Assembly (NCBI RefSeq): GCF_019139675.1
Contig: NZ_CP077077.1
Coordinates: 5,694,329-5,758,328, forward strand
Length of the DNA stretch: 64,000 nt
Source of the DNA: Pseudomonas maumuensis
Lineage (GTDB): Bacteria > Pseudomonadota > Gammaproteobacteria > Pseudomonadales > Pseudomonadaceae
Direction: 5' to 3'
Part shown: positions 45,943 through 59,465 of the stretch, one piece after another
How the letters are laid out: each line of letters opens with the position of its first letter
Position numbering within the stretch: the first letter of the stretch is position 1
The notes under the pieces: model-generated
Told to the model about the DNA's origin: nothing
Database searches by the model: none
Seen by the model: the letters and a program-made list of their open reading frames with translations, nothing else
Program-made: the position numbers and the translations under genes

Positions 45943-47310
45943 TCAGCTTTTCTTGATTTTCTCCGGCCGCTTCCAGCCTTCGATATTGCGCTGGCGCGCA
46001 CGGGCAACGCCCAACTGCCCGGCGTCAACCGTCTGGGTAATGGTCGAGCCCGCTGCGGTAGTGGCCCCGGCCTGGATTTCCACAGGGGCAACCAGGGAGT
46101 TGTTGGAGCCAATGAACACGTCCTCACCCATCACCGTGCGGAACTTGTTGGCGCCGTCGTAATTGCAGGTGATGGTGCCAGCGCCGATGTTGCTACGGGC
46201 GCCGATCTCGGCATCGCCCAGGTAGGTCAGGTGGCCGGCCTTGGCGCCCTCACCCAGGTGGGCGTTCTTCAGCTCGACGAAGTTACCCACATGCGCCTTG
46301 GCCTCCAGCACGCTGCCTGGACGCAAGCGGGCGAACGGTCCGGCATCGCTGCCCTCGCCCATCACCGCGCCTTCGATATGGCTGTTGGCCTTGATGACCA
46401 CGCCCTTGCGCAGGGTGCTGTCCTTGATCACGCAGTTCGGGCCGATCTGCACGTCGTCCTCGATGACGACCTTGCCCTCGAGGATGACATTGATGTCGAT
46501 AAGAACATCGCGGCCCACTGTCACCTCACCCCGCACGTCGAAACGCGCCGGATCGCGCAGAGTCACACCTTGTGCCATCAGGCGACGGCCTTCGCGTAGC
46601 TGGTAGTGACGCTCGAGTTCCGACAGCTGGCGGCGGTCGTTGGCGCCCTGCACTTCCATCGTGTCGTGAGGCTGCTCGGTAGCGACCACCAGGCCATCGT
46701 CCACGGCCATGGCGATCACGTCGGTGAGGTAGTACTCACCCTGGGCATTGTTGTTGGACAGGCGGCCCATCCAGTCGGCCAGGCGTGCGGCCGGCATGGC
46801 GAGGATACCGGTGTTGCCTTCCTTGATCGCCTTCTGCGCTTCGCTGGCGTCCTTGTGCTCGACGATAGCGGTCACTTTGCCTGCGCCATCACGCACGATG
46901 CGACCGTAGCCGGTCGGATCTTGCAAGGTTACGGTCAGCAGGCCCAACTGTTGTTCGCTGACCTTGGCCAGCAAGCGCTGCAGGGTCTCGACCTCGATCA
47001 ACGGCACATCGCCGTAGAGCACCAGCACGGTGTCGGCGGTGATCGCCGGCAACGCCTGGGCCACGGCATGGCCAGTGCCCAGTTGCTTGTCCTGCATGAC
47101 GAAGTTCAGATCGTCGGCCGCCAGGCGTTCGCGCACCAGCTCCGCACCGTGGCCGATCACCACGTGAATACCTTTTGGCTGCAACTGGCGAGCGCTGTGG
47201 ATAACGTGGCCGAGCATGGAGTTGCCGGCAACCGGATGCAGTACCTTGGGCAGCGCGGAGCGCATGCGGGTGCCTTGGCCTGCGGCGAGAATGACGATAT
47301 CGAGGGACAT
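45943..47310 (-). CDS. glmU: bifunctional GlcN-1-P acetyltransferase / GlcNAc-1-P uridyltransferase
   Basis: GlmU acetylates glucosamine-1-phosphate and then attaches UMP, giving UDP-GlcNAc. The 455-aa protein has the N-terminal pyrophosphorylase ([20 protein letters not shown]) and a C-terminal left-handed beta-helix of hexapeptide repeats ([36 protein letters not shown]). It works with GlmS, encoded downstream. It lies behind the atp operon terminator and so has its own promoter. Confidence 0.97.
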   Translation of the reverse strand: MSLDIVILAAGQGTRMRSALPKVLHPVAGNSMLGHVIHSARQLQPKGIHVVIGHGAELVRERLAADDLNFVMQDKQLGTGHAVAQALPAITADTVLVLYGDVPLIEVETLQRLLAKVSEQQLGLLTVTLQDPTGYGRIVRDGAGKVTAIVEHKDASEAQKAIKEGNTGILAMPAARLADWMGRLSNNNAQGEYYLTDVIAMAVDDGLVVATEQPHDTMEVQGANDRRQLSELERHYQLREGRRLMAQGVTLRDPARFDVRGEVTVGRDVLIDINVILEGKVVIEDDVQIGPNCVIKDSTLRKGVVIKANSHIEGAVMGEGSDAGPFARLRPGSVLEAKAHVGNFVELKNAHLGEGAKAGHLTYLGDAEIGARSNIGAGTITCNYDGANKFRTVMGEDVFIGSNNSLVAPVEIQAGATTAAGSTITQTVDAGQLGVARARQRNIEGWKRPEKIKKS

Positions 47311-47365
47311 TACTGGCTACCAATCCTGGGCGGTCAGGGACGTGACCAAAGGGGAAATTCAGAAA

Positions 47366-47393
47366 AGAAAAAGGGTAGCCGAGGCTACCCTTT
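47366..47393 (-). terminator. intrinsic terminator of the atp operon
   Basis: On the - strand AAAGGGTAGCC pairs with GGCTACCCTTT, then TTTCTTTTCT. It lies 38 bases past the atpC stop. Confidence 0.88.
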
Positions 47394-47430
47394 AACTCAA
47401 TCGCATTGGAAGTGACCGGCCAAAGCCAGG

Positions 47431-47850
47431 TTACTTGCCCTTGCGCAATTGCTGGACAGTACGCAGCTGAGCTGCAGCTTCGGCCAGACGTGCGGCAGCA
47501 GCACCGTAGTCGAAGTCCGAGCCTTTCGTGTTCAGAGCGTTCTCGGCAGCCTTGAGGGCTTCCTGAGCTTGAGCTTCGTCCAGGTCGGCAGCGCGCTGCA
47601 CGGTGTCGGCAAGAACCTTGACCATGTTCGGCTGCACTTCGAGGAAGCCACCGGAGATGTAGTACACCTCCTGAGTGCCACCCTGCTTGGTCAGCGTGAT
47701 CGGACCAGGCTTGAGATTGGTGATCAGCGGCGCGTGGCCCGGAGCGATACCAAGATCACCCAGGTTACCGTGCGCAACTACCATCTCGACCAGGCCGGAG
47801 AAGATTTCTCCTTCCGCGCTGACGATATCGCAATGGACTGTCATAGCCAT
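47431..47850 (-). CDS. atpC: F1F0-ATP synthase epsilon subunit
   Basis: The 139-aa epsilon subunit couples the F1 rotor to the c-ring and can inhibit ATP hydrolysis. N-terminal beta-sandwich ([49 protein letters not shown]) and a C-terminal helical hairpin ([17 protein letters not shown]) are both present. It is the last gene of the operon, 44 bases after atpD. Confidence 0.95.
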   Translation of the reverse strand: MAMTVHCDIVSAEGEIFSGLVEMVVAHGNLGDLGIAPGHAPLITNLKPGPITLTKQGGTQEVYYISGGFLEVQPNMVKVLADTVQRAADLDEAQAQEALKAAENALNTKGSDFDYGAAAARLAEAAAQLRTVQQLRKGK

Positions 47851-47894
47851 CTGCTTGCCTCAACCTGATTAGCGCCCCTTGCGGGGCGCCGGGA

Positions 47895-49298
<1,404 letters not shown>

Positions 49299-50159
49299 TT
49301 AAACCGCGGCAGCGCCGCCGACGATTTCCGAGATCTCCTGGGTGATCGCAGCCTGACGCGCCTTGTTGTAGATCAACTGAAGCTCTTTGATCAAATCACC
49401 GGCGTTGTCTGTGGCGTTCTTCATGGCGATCATCCGGGCCGCTTGTTCAGCAGCGTTGTTCTCGACCACCGCCTGGTAAACCTGCGACTCCACGTAACGC
49501 ACCATCAAGCCGTCCAGCAGCTCTTTTGCGTCGGGTTCGTACAGGTAGTCCCAGTGGTGCTTGAGTTCCTGATCCGGGGTTGCCACCAACGGTACCAACT
49601 GCTCGACCGTCGGTTTTTGGGTCATGGTGTTGATGAACTTGTTCGAAACCACCGAGAGGCGATCGATACGGCCGTCGAGGTAGGCGTCCAGCATCACTTT
49701 GACGGAGCCGATCAGATCGTTGATCGATGGCTCTTCGCCCAGGTGGCTGATCGCGGCTACGACGTTGCCGCCAAAGATGCGGAAGAAAGTCGCACCCTTG
49801 CTGCCGATCACGCACAGGTCGATTTCAACGCCCTGTTCGCGGTTTTCGCCCATGTCCTTGACCAGGGCCTTGAACAGGTTGGTGTTCAAGCCACCGCACA
49901 GACCACGGTCACTGCTCACCACGATATAACCGGCGCGCTTTACAGGGCGCTCGATCATGAACGGGTGGCGGTACTCCGGGTTGGCGTTGGCCAGATGACC
50001 GATCACCTGGCGGATACGCTCCGCGTAAGGACGGCTAGCAGCCATGCGCATTTGTGCCTTGCGCATCTTGCTGACCGCCACTTTCTCCATGGCGCTGGTA
50101 ATTTTTTGCGTGCTTTTGATGCTCGCAATCTTACTGCGAATCTCTTTTGCGCCTGCCAT
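49299..50159 (-). CDS. atpG: F1F0-ATP synthase gamma subunit
   Basis: The 286-aa central shaft subunit. It opens [20 protein letters not shown], the conserved N-terminal helix that lies in the beta/alpha ring, and closes with a long C-terminal helix (ASRPYAER and [19 protein letters not shown]). It rotates with epsilon and the c-ring. It lies between atpA and atpD. Confidence 0.96.
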   Translation of the reverse strand: MAGAKEIRSKIASIKSTQKITSAMEKVAVSKMRKAQMRMAASRPYAERIRQVIGHLANANPEYRHPFMIERPVKRAGYIVVSSDRGLCGGLNTNLFKALVKDMGENREQGVEIDLCVIGSKGATFFRIFGGNVVAAISHLGEEPSINDLIGSVKVMLDAYLDGRIDRLSVVSNKFINTMTQKPTVEQLVPLVATPDQELKHHWDYLYEPDAKELLDGLMVRYVESQVYQAVVENNAAEQAARMIAMKNATDNAGDLIKELQLIYNKARQAAITQEISEIVGGAAAV

Positions 50160-50207
50160 GTATCACCTATCAGGTTAGCAAGCGGGGGCCGGGGCCCCCG
50201 CTGCGGC

Positions 50208-51752
50208 TTACCAGGTCTGGGTGGCCTTGAACTTCTCGATACCGGCTTTCATGCCAGCGTCGATTTCGTCGTTGAAGTCACCCTTCACGTTGATCTTCGC
50301 CATCAGCTCGGCGTGATCACGGTTGAAGTAGGCGATCAGAGCTTGCTCGAAGCTACCGACCTTGGCGACTTCTACGTCGGTCAGGAAACCACGCTCAGCG
50401 GCGTACAGCGACAGGGCCATGTCGGCGATCGACATTGGCGCGTACTGCTTCTGCTTCATCAGCTCGGTAACGCGCTGACCATGCTCCAGCTGCTTGCGGG
50501 TAGCCTCGTCCAGGTCCGAAGCGAACTGGGCGAAGGCCGCCAGTTCACGGTACTGGGCCAGGGCGGTACGAATACCACCGGACAGCTTCTTGATGATCTT
50601 GGTCTGGGCGGCACCACCAACACGGGATACCGACACACCGGCGTTAACGGCAGGACGGATGCCTGCGTTGAACATGGCCGATTCCAGGAAGATCTGACCG
50701 TCGGTGATCGAGATCACGTTGGTCGGAACGAACGCGGAAACGTCGCCAGCCTGGGTTTCGATGATCGGCAGAGCGGTCAGCGAGCCAGTCTTGCCAGTTA
50801 CGGCACCGTTGGTGAACTTCTCTACGTACTCTTCGGAAACGCGCGATGCACGCTCCAGCAGACGGGAGTGGAGATAGAACACGTCGCCTGGGTACGCTTC
50901 ACGTCCTGGTGGACGGCGCAGCAGCAGGGAGATCTGACGGTAGGCAACGGCCTGCTTGGACAGGTCATCGTAAACGATCAGGGCGTCTTCACCGCGGTCA
51001 CGGAAGAACTCGCCCATGGTGCAGCCGGCGTAAGGCGCCAGGAACTGCAGTGCGGCGGATTCCGAAGCACTGGCAACGACCACGATGGTGTTGGCCAGGG
51101 CGCCGGCTTCTTCCAGTTTGCGAACGATGTTGGCAACGGTGGAACGCTTCTGGCCGACTGCAACATAAACGCAGAAAATACCGGAGTCTTTCTGGTTGAT
51201 GATGGCGTCGATGGCCATGGCGGTCTTGCCGATCTGACGGTCACCGATGATCAGCTCGCGCTGGCCACGGCCAACCGGGATCATGGCGTCGACGGACTTG
51301 TAGCCAGTCTGTACAGGCTGGTCTACCGACTTACGCCAGATCACGCCTGGAGCTACTTTCTCGACCGCGTCGGTCTGGGTGTTGCCCAGAGGACCTTTGC
51401 CGTCGATCGGGTTACCCAGTGCGTCGACGACGCGACCCAGCAGTTCCTTACCAACCGGAACTTCCAGGATGCGGCCAGTGCACTTGGCGCTCATGCCTTC
51501 GGCGAGGGTGTCATAGGCACCCAGGATCACTGCACCTACGGAGTCTTGCTCCAGGTTCAGGGCCATGCCGAATACGCTGCCAGGGAACTCGATCATTTCG
51601 CCGTACATGACGTCGGCCAGACCGTGGATCCGCACGATACCGTCGGAAACCGAAACGACGGTACCTTCGTTACGGGCTTGGGAGCCGATATCGAGGTTGT
51701 CGATGCGGCCCTTGATGATTTCACTAATTTCGGAAGGATTGAGTTGCTGCAT
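50208..51752 (-). CDS. atpA: F1F0-ATP synthase alpha subunit
   Basis: The 514-aa non-catalytic nucleotide-binding subunit. N-terminus [21 protein letters not shown]-loop GDRQIGKT near residue 170, Walker [12 protein letters not shown], and the conserved arginine-finger region [10 protein letters not shown] are all present. The length matches the family exactly. It lies 21 bases behind atpH. Confidence 0.97.
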   Translation of the reverse strand: MQQLNPSEISEIIKGRIDNLDIGSQARNEGTVVSVSDGIVRIHGLADVMYGEMIEFPGSVFGMALNLEQDSVGAVILGAYDTLAEGMSAKCTGRILEVPVGKELLGRVVDALGNPIDGKGPLGNTQTDAVEKVAPGVIWRKSVDQPVQTGYKSVDAMIPVGRGQRELIIGDRQIGKTAMAIDAIINQKDSGIFCVYVAVGQKRSTVANIVRKLEEAGALANTIVVVASASESAALQFLAPYAGCTMGEFFRDRGEDALIVYDDLSKQAVAYRQISLLLRRPPGREAYPGDVFYLHSRLLERASRVSEEYVEKFTNGAVTGKTGSLTALPIIETQAGDVSAFVPTNVISITDGQIFLESAMFNAGIRPAVNAGVSVSRVGGAAQTKIIKKLSGGIRTALAQYRELAAFAQFASDLDEATRKQLEHGQRVTELMKQKQYAPMSIADMALSLYAAERGFLTDVEVAKVGSFEQALIAYFNRDHAELMAKINVKGDFNDEIDAGMKAGIEKFKATQTW

Positions 51753-51773
51753 TGCTCTGCTGCCCCTTCAAAC

Positions 51774-52310
51774 TCAAGATTTCAAGGCTTCGGCCAGTTT
51801 CGCGATTTTCCCGCGAACCGAACCGTCGATTACCAGGTCGCCAGCGCGGATGACGACGCCGCCGATCAGGCTGGCATCCTCCGACGCGTGCAGGCGCACT
51901 TCCTGGCCTAACCGTGCACTGAGAACCTTGGCGAGTTTGTCTTGCTGTTCTTGGTTCAACGCAAAAGCACTGGTGACTTCCACGTCCACGGACTTCTCTT
52001 GCTCGGCCTTGTACAGGTCGAACAGAGTCGAAATCTCCGGCAGAAGCAGGAGACGTTCGTTTTCCGCGGCAACATGAATGAAATTCTGTGCCTTGGCGTC
52101 AAACTTGTCACCGCACACTTCAATGAATGCGGCGGCCTTTTCTGCGCTAGTCAGTTGCGGGGCCTTGAGCAGGCGCTGCATGGTGTCGTCTTGCGACACC
52201 GCAGCAGCCAGGCCGAGCATGGCTGACCAATTGGCCAGTTGCTGATGGGCCTGGGCATGCTCGAAGGCAGCCTTAGCGTAAGGTCGGGCCAACGTGGTCA
52301 GTTCTGCCAT
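51774..52310 (-). CDS. atpH: F1F0-ATP synthase delta subunit
   Basis: The 178-aa delta subunit ties F1 to the b-subunit stator. N-terminus [18 protein letters not shown] and C-terminal [20 protein letters not shown] are family hallmarks. It starts 12 bases behind the atpF stop. Confidence 0.95.
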   Translation of the reverse strand: MAELTTLARPYAKAAFEHAQAHQQLANWSAMLGLAAAVSQDDTMQRLLKAPQLTSAEKAAAFIEVCGDKFDAKAQNFIHVAAENERLLLLPEISTLFDLYKAEQEKSVDVEVTSAFALNQEQQDKLAKVLSARLGQEVRLHASEDASLIGGVVIRAGDLVIDGSVRGKIAKLAEALKS

Positions 52311-52322
52311 GATCGCCCTCGC

Positions 52323-52793
52323 TTAAATTTCAGCGGCCAGTTTGTTAACCAGCTCCGCATGCGCGTTTTGATCGATTGTGGCGCCAAGGATCTTTTCAGC
52401 ACCGCCAACAGCCAGGGCACCCACTTGGGCACGCAGGGCGTCTTTGACGCTGTTCAGTTCCTGTTCGATCTCGGCTTGAGCCTGAGCCTTCACACGGTCA
52501 GCTTCGACGCGGGCCTGTTCACGGGCTTCCTCGACAAGCTGAGCAGCGCGTTTCTTGCTTTGCTCAATGATTTCGGCTGCCTGTGCCTTCGCTTCACGCA
52601 GTTGCTGACCCACTTTCTCTTGGGCCAGCTCCAGGTCGCGAGCAGCGCGATTGGCAGCGTCCAGGCCGTCAGCAATCTTCTTCTGGCGCTCTTGCAGAGC
52701 AGTGATGACCGGAGGCCATACGTACTTCATGCAGAAGAGCACAAAAATCAGGAAAGCAACGGATTGGCCAATCAGGGTTGCATTAATGTTCAC
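52323..52793 (-). CDS. atpF: F1F0-ATP synthase b subunit
   Basis: The 156-aa stator subunit: one N-terminal membrane helix ([20 protein letters not shown], residues about 3-22) and then a long charged coiled coil ([20 protein letters not shown]). It links the a subunit to delta. It lies between atpE and atpH. Confidence 0.95.
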
Positions 52794-52851
52794 GCCAACA
52801 CCTCGCTCGGTCTTTGTTCATCACAGCCTTTCACTCGTTGGAAACGAGTGA

Positions 52852-53124
<273 letters not shown>

Positions 53125-53203
53125 TTACGTCGTATTGGTTAGGTTTTTAGTTTGAAGCGGTAAAACAAATCGTTTGATACAGCATGCCCTTGCGGACTTT
53201 TTA

Positions 53204-53233
53204 AGCCCTCCCCCCATACGGGCGGGGAAGGCT
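53204..53233 (-). promoter_or_regulatory. hairpin in the atpB-atpE gap
   Basis: AGCCTTCCCC and GGGGAGGGCT (- strand) form a stem with one mismatch over a GC-rich loop. There is no T-run, and the operon goes on, so it is more likely an mRNA stability or processing element than a terminator. Confidence 0.45.
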
Positions 53234-53253
53234 ATCAGACACGCCAGGCGGTC

Positions 53254-54550
<1,297 letters not shown>

Positions 54551-54696
54551 AACTGCTCCTCGAAAGTCGACCGCCTCGTCAACAATGACTTGGCATAATT
54601 TGTGCCGACAAAATGCGCGCAGAGTATAGGGGTGGATTAACCCCTATTCAACTCTTCGGTAGTGATTTCCGACTGCGCGCTACAACAGGAATTGTT

Positions 54697-55569
54697 TCAG
54701 CGGATGTGAGCAAGCACGCCTTGCAACTCGTCAAGAGAGTTGTAGCGAATAACCAACTGGCCTTTGCCCTTGTTGCCATGGCGAATTTGTACCGCCGAGC
54801 CCAGGCGCTCTGCCAGACGCTGTTCAAGACGCGTGATATCCGGATCAGGTTTGCTCGCCTCGACCGGCTCAGGTTTGCCACTGAGCCACTGACGCACCAG
54901 TGCCTCGGTTTGGCGCACGGTGAGGCCGCGTGCGACAACATGACGCGCCCCTTCTTCCTGGCGATCTTCCTCGAGGCCGAGCAAGGCGCGGGCGTGGCCC
55001 ATCTCCAGGTCGCCATGAGCGAGCATGGTCTTGATCGCCTCGGGCAGCGAGATCAGGCGCAGCAGGTTGGCCACGGTCACCCGCGACTTGCCCACGGCAT
55101 CGGCGACCTGCTGCTGGGTCAGTTCGAATTCCTGCTGCAGACGCTGCAGGGCGAGCGCCTCTTCCAGCGGGTTGAGGTCCTCGCGCTGGATGTTCTCGAT
55201 CAGCGCCATGGCGATGGCGGCTTCGTCGGGTACCTCGCGGACCATGGCCGGAACGGTATCCAGGCCTGCCTGCTGGGTGGCGCGCCAGCGGCGCTCACCG
55301 GCGATGATCTCGTAGCGGTTGTCGCCGATCGGGCGAACCACGATCGGTTGCATGACGCCATGGGTGCGGATCGAGTGCGCCAGTTCTTCCAGCGCCTCGG
55401 GATCCATGTCGCGACGCGGTTGGTACTTGCCGCGCTGGATCAGCTCGACCGGCAGATGTTGCAGTTCCTTCTGGTCGATCTTGACAGCCTGCGCTTCGAG
55501 CGCGCTGACGGAAGGACCACTGAGCAGTGCATCCAACCCACGTCCGAGACCGCGTTTCTTGATGGCCAT
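54697..55569 (-). CDS. parB: chromosome partitioning protein ParB
   Basis: A 290-aa CTPase/DNA-clamp protein that loads at parS and organises the origin region for segregation. N-terminus KKRGLGRGLDALLSG, the ParB box with PIVVRPIGDNRYEIIAGERR, and the helix-turn-helix TQQQVADAVGKSRVTVANLL are all present. The C-terminal dimer domain is intact. It lies 9 bases behind parA. I saw no clear parS in the window. Confidence 0.96.
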   Translation of the reverse strand: MAIKKRGLGRGLDALLSGPSVSALEAQAVKIDQKELQHLPVELIQRGKYQPRRDMDPEALEELAHSIRTHGVMQPIVVRPIGDNRYEIIAGERRWRATQQAGLDTVPAMVREVPDEAAIAMALIENIQREDLNPLEEALALQRLQQEFELTQQQVADAVGKSRVTVANLLRLISLPEAIKTMLAHGDLEMGHARALLGLEEDRQEEGARHVVARGLTVRQTEALVRQWLSGKPEPVEASKPDPDITRLEQRLAERLGSAVQIRHGNKGKGQLVIRYNSLDELQGVLAHIR

Positions 55570-55578
55570 GCGGATTCC

Positions 55579-56370
55579 TTAAGTTGTTTGTGCAATGCGT
55601 GATGGACGGCGCTGGCGGCGGACCAGTTCCCCGGCCAGCGCCAGATAGGCAAGCGCGCCACGGGATTGCTTGTCGTAGGCCAGTGCCGGCATGCCGAAGC
55701 TCGGCGCCTCGGCAAGGCGGATGTTACGTGGGATCACGGTGTCGTACAGCTGATCACCGAAGTGTTCCTTGAGCTGCGCCGAAACATCGTTGTTCAGGCT
55801 CAGGCGCGGGTCGTACATGGTCCGCAGCAAACCTTCGATCTTCAGCTCCGGGTTCAGCCGGGCGGCGATACGCTTGATGTTATCCACAAGGTCGCTCAAA
55901 CCTTCCAGCGCGTAGTACTCGCACTGCATGGGGATGATCACGCCATCGGAGGCGACCAAGGCGTTGAGCGTCAGCATCGACAACGACGGCGGGCAGTCGA
56001 TGAGGATGTAGTCGTAATTCTCGCGGATCGGCGCCAGCGCATTGCGCAGACGGCTCTCCTTCATCTGCATCTCGAGCAGGACCACCTCGGCGGCGGTCAA
56101 GTCGCGGTTGGCCGGCAACAGCTGGTAACCACCGTGCTCGGAGTAGTGCATCGCCTGGGCCAGGTCGCACTCCCCGATCAGCAGGTCGTACACCGAATGC
56201 TCGAGCTCGTGTTTATCCACACCACTGCCCATGGTGGCGTTGCCCTGTGGATCGAGGTCGATCAGCAGCACGCGACGCTTGGTCGCAGCCAGCGATGCGG
56301 CGAGATTGATGCAGGTGGTGGTCTTGCCCACACCACCCTTCTGGTTCGCGATTGCGAATACCTTAGCCAT
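55579..56370 (-). CDS. parA: chromosome partitioning ATPase ParA
   Basis: A 263-aa deviant-Walker ATPase (KGGVGKTTTCINLAASLA near residues 10-27; LIDLDPQGNATMG) that moves ParB-bound origins over the nucleoid. The LIDCPPSLSMLTLNAL segment is typical. It lies between rsmG and parB, as in other pseudomonads. Confidence 0.96.
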   Translation of the reverse strand: MAKVFAIANQKGGVGKTTTCINLAASLAATKRRVLLIDLDPQGNATMGSGVDKHELEHSVYDLLIGECDLAQAMHYSEHGGYQLLPANRDLTAAEVVLLEMQMKESRLRNALAPIRENYDYILIDCPPSLSMLTLNALVASDGVIIPMQCEYYALEGLSDLVDNIKRIAARLNPELKIEGLLRTMYDPRLSLNNDVSAQLKEHFGDQLYDTVIPRNIRLAEAPSFGMPALAYDKQSRGALAYLALAGELVRRQRRPSRIAQTT

Positions 56371-56388
56371 TGTTGCGTGTGTTCCCAG

Positions 56389-57039
56389 TCATGCCTTGCG
56401 GCGCAGTATCAGCAGATGGCGCTGGCCCTGGCAACCTGGAACGGTCAGGGCCTGCTCGCTTTCCACTGTGAAGTCTGCGGGCAATGCTACCAGTTCATCG
56501 GCAGGATGCAGCCCCTTCATTGCAAGCCATTGCGTGCGGGCGTCACCCAGGTGGCGGGTCCAGTTGGTGAAATTCTCCATGCTGCTGAAGGCCCGGGAAA
56601 TGATCCCGCAGAACGGCTGCTCGGGCTGGACCTCTTCCACCCGGCTGTGGATAACCGTGAGGTTGTCCAGTTTCAGCTCCATCTTCACCTGGGTGAGGAA
56701 GCGCGTTTTCTTGCCGTTGCTGTCGAGCACCGTCACCTGCTTGTGCGGGTGCAGGATGGCCAGCGGAATGCCTGGCATGCCGCCGCCGCTGCCGACATCC
56801 AGCCAGCGCTGGGTGTCATTGTGGATAAACGGCATGACGCTGAGGCTGTCGAGCAAGTGACGCGAGACCATCTCGTCGGGGTCGCGCACGGCAGTCAGGT
56901 TGTACGCCTTGTTCCATTTGATCAACAGGGCCAGGTAGCCCAGCAGCAGTTCGTGCTGCTGCGCGGTCAGCTCGACACCAAGCTGACGCGCACCTGTGGA
57001 CAACTCTTCGGCATGTTGCGGGGTGACCGGGGAACTCAA
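56389..57039 (-). CDS. rsmG: 16S rRNA m7G527 methyltransferase RsmG
   Basis: A 216-aa SAM-dependent methyltransferase that modifies G527 of 16S rRNA (formerly GidB). The SAM site [17 protein letters not shown] and the family's [20 protein letters not shown] are present. It overlaps the mnmG stop by 4 bases, so it is coupled to that tRNA-modification gene. Confidence 0.96.
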   Translation of the reverse strand: MSSPVTPQHAEELSTGARQLGVELTAQQHELLLGYLALLIKWNKAYNLTAVRDPDEMVSRHLLDSLSVMPFIHNDTQRWLDVGSGGGMPGIPLAILHPHKQVTVLDSNGKKTRFLTQVKMELKLDNLTVIHSRVEEVQPEQPFCGIISRAFSSMENFTNWTRHLGDARTQWLAMKGLHPADELVALPADFTVESEQALTVPGCQGQRHLLILRRKA

Positions 57040-58931
57040 GCGCTTTGCTCCAATTCGCGGCCTGCGCCGCGTTTTTTCAAGTGAATCAGCAACAGGGAAA
57101 TCGCCGCCGGGGTAACGCCAGGAATACGCGAAGCCTGGCCCAGGGTCTCTGGCCGGGTGTCGCCGAGCTTGCCCTGGATCTCCTTGGACAGCCCGGAAAT
57201 GGTCGTGTAGTCGATATCCACAGGCAGACGCGTGTCTTCACTGGCGCGCAGGCGGGCAATCTCTTCCTGCTGACGGTCGATGTAGCCGGCGTACTTGGTC
57301 CTGATCTCGACCTGCTCGGCGACCTGTGGATCGATGTTCTCGCCGCCGGTTGCCTCGATCAGGCCAGCGTAGTCGATTTCAGGGCGGGCAAGCAGGTTGA
57401 GCAGGCTGTACTCGTGCGCCAATGGCGTGCCGAACTTATCCACAATGGCTTGGCCTTGCGGCGTGTTCGGGCGCACCCATGTGCTCTTCAGGCGCTGCTC
57501 TTCACGCTCGATGCCTTCGCGCTTGGCGCTGAACGCCGCCCAGCGCTCATCGTCGATCAAGCCGAGTTCGCGGCCTTTCTCGGTCAGGCGCAGGTCGGCG
57601 TTGTCTTCGCGCAGGATCAGCCGGTACTCGGCTCGCGAAGTGAACATGCGGTACGGCTCTTGGGTGCCGAGGGTGATCAGGTCGTCGACCAGCACACCGA
57701 TATACGCCTCGTCGCGGCGCGGGCACCAGCTTTCACGGCCCTGGGCGCGCAGCGCCGCGTTGGTCCCGGCCAGCAGGCCTTGGGCACCGGCTTCTTCGTA
57801 GCCGGTGGTGCCGTTGATCTGGCCTGCGAAGAACAGGCCGCCGATGACCTTGGTCTCGAGGCTGTACTTCAGATCGCGTGGATCGAAGTAGTCGTACTCG
57901 ATGGCATAGCCCGGGCGCACGATGTGCGCGTTCTCCATGCCGCGGATCGAGCGGACGATCTCGAGCTGCACGTCGAACGGCAACGATGTGGAAATACCGT
58001 TGGGATACAGCTCATGGGTGGTCAGGCCTTCCGGCTCGATGAACACCTGGTGGCTTTCCTTGTCGGCGAAGCGGTGGATCTTGTCCTCGATCGACGGGCA
58101 GTAGCGTGGGCCGATGCCTTCGATTACGCCCGAGTACATCGGCGAACGGTCGAGGTTCGAGGCGATGATCTCGTGGGTACGCGCATTGGTATGGGTAATG
58201 AAGCAGCTGACCTGACGCGGGTGCATCTGCGCATTGCCCATGAACGACATCACTGGGATTGGCGTGTCGCCCGGTTGCTCGGTCATCACTGAGAAATCCA
58301 CCGAGCGGCCATCGATGCGTGGCGGGGTACCAGTTTTCAGCCGGCCGACACGCAGCGGCAATTCACGCATGCGGTTGGCCAGGGCGTTGGCGGGCGGATC
58401 GCCCGCGCGGCCACCGGAATAGTTCTGCAAACCAATGTGGATAAGTCCACCGAGGAAAGTCCCGCTGGTCAGTACCACGGAGTCGGCGAAGAATCGCAGG
58501 CCCATTTGCGTGACCACGCCCTTGACCTGGTCTTGTTCGACGATCAGGTCGTCGCAGGACTGCTGGAATATCCACAGGTTGGGCTGGTTTTCCAGGATTT
58601 CACGTACCACGGCCTTGTAGATGGCGCGGTCCGCCTGTGCACGGGTGGCGCGTACCGCCGGACCCTTGCGGTTGTTCAGAACGCGGAACTGGATGCCGCT
58701 CTTGTCGGTGGCCAGTGCCATCGCACCGCCAAGCGCATCGATTTCCTTGACCAGGTGGCTCTTGCCAATGCCACCGATAGCCGGGTTGCAACTCATGTGA
58801 CCGAGGGTTTCCACGTTATGGGTCAGCAGCAGGGTTTTCACACCCATGCGTGCGGACGCAAGCGCAGCCTCGGTACCGGCATGGCCGCCGCCGATGACGA
58901 TCACTTCAAAACGGGAAGGGAAATCCACCAC
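57036..58931 (-). CDS. mnmG: tRNA uridine-5-carboxymethylaminomethyl modification enzyme MnmG
   Basis: A 631-aa FAD protein (formerly GidA) that, with MnmE, makes cmnm5U34 in tRNAs. The FAD motif [20 protein letters not shown] is at the N-terminus. The [12 protein letters not shown] and C-terminal [18 protein letters not shown] segments are conserved. Its partner mnmE lies 535 bases upstream, across an origin-like gap. Confidence 0.97.
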   Translation of the reverse strand: MVDFPSRFEVIVIGGGHAGTEAALASARMGVKTLLLTHNVETLGHMSCNPAIGGIGKSHLVKEIDALGGAMALATDKSGIQFRVLNNRKGPAVRATRAQADRAIYKAVVREILENQPNLWIFQQSCDDLIVEQDQVKGVVTQMGLRFFADSVVLTSGTFLGGLIHIGLQNYSGGRAGDPPANALANRMRELPLRVGRLKTGTPPRIDGRSVDFSVMTEQPGDTPIPVMSFMGNAQMHPRQVSCFITHTNARTHEIIASNLDRSPMYSGVIEGIGPRYCPSIEDKIHRFADKESHQVFIEPEGLTTHELYPNGISTSLPFDVQLEIVRSIRGMENAHIVRPGYAIEYDYFDPRDLKYSLETKVIGGLFFAGQINGTTGYEEAGAQGLLAGTNAALRAQGRESWCPRRDEAYIGVLVDDLITLGTQEPYRMFTSRAEYRLILREDNADLRLTEKGRELGLIDDERWAAFSAKREGIEREEQRLKSTWVRPNTPQGQAIVDKFGTPLAHEYSLLNLLARPEIDYAGLIEATGGENIDPQVAEQVEIRTKYAGYIDRQQEEIARLRASEDTRLPVDIDYTTISGLSKEIQGKLGDTRPETLGQASRIPGVTPAAISLLLIHLKKRGAGRELEQSA

Positions 58932-58959
58932 GCACCTCGTGCCTGTTTTTGCGAATAGA

Positions 58960-59310
58960 GAAGGTAAGCGGACAAGTATAGGGACTTCCCACCCTCCAAA
59001 GAAACCTTCTGAGCAAAATTTGACCAGGCTGTGGATGAGTGGCAGGTAAAAGAAAACAAAGAGGAAAAATTTAAAAAAGCTTTGTTTTTATGTTTATGTT
59101 TAGGCACCCACCTGTCTGTGCATAAGTCTCTACACACCATATTTTTCAATGTGTACAGAGAATCATAACCCTGTGTCCAGGTAGCCCTGGGGGCTCTGGA
59201 TACCGCTGTTTAACCTGTGGATGAATCGCGCTGTTACCCACAGGCAGGTTTGTCCTCAGAAAAAAAGCCTGGTTATCAACGGAGCTGAGGTCGAGTTTTC
59301 CACAGAGCTT
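58960..59310. other. AT-rich DnaA-box-like cluster in the mnmG-mnmE gap (possible second origin)
   Basis: An A/T-rich run (AAAATTTAAAAAAGC, then TTTGTTTTTATGTTTATG) is flanked by at least five near-matches to the DnaA box: TGTGGATGA twice, TGTGCATAA, TTACCCACA and TTTTCCACA, plus TTATCAACG. Two origin regions (oriC1 and oriC2) have been described in P. aeruginosa; that this gap corresponds to oriC2 is from memory and should be checked. No gene is seen here. Confidence 0.45.
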
Positions 59311-59410
59311 AGCCAGGCGTGCGGAACGCTGTTGATGAAATATTTTCCGCAGCGCTTGTCGTCCGTGGTCGCTGGCCTGCTTGCAATGACCCGTACCGAC
59401 ACGAATCGCA

Positions 59411-59446
59411 GGCAAAAAAAAGCCGCTCCAGAGAGCGGCTTTGTTG
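59411..59446 (-). terminator. intrinsic terminator after mnmE
   Basis: On the - strand AGCCGCTC and GAGCGGCT form an 8-bp stem over a TCTG tetraloop, followed by TTTTTTTGCC. It lies about 20 bases past the mnmE stop. Confidence 0.9.
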
Positions 59447-59465
59447 CGAATCGAACCCTGTGGGA

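Noticed and set aside
49443..51911. An 822-codon open frame on the + strand across atpG and atpA.
   Set aside because: It is antisense to two intact, essential atp genes; its composition mirrors their codons and it has no family features. Long antisense frames are common in GC-rich Pseudomonas genes.
54697..59465. parS centromere sites near parAB.
   Set aside because: CACGTG cores appear elsewhere but none has the full TGTTCCACGTGGAACA-type palindrome; the sites probably lie right of oriC.
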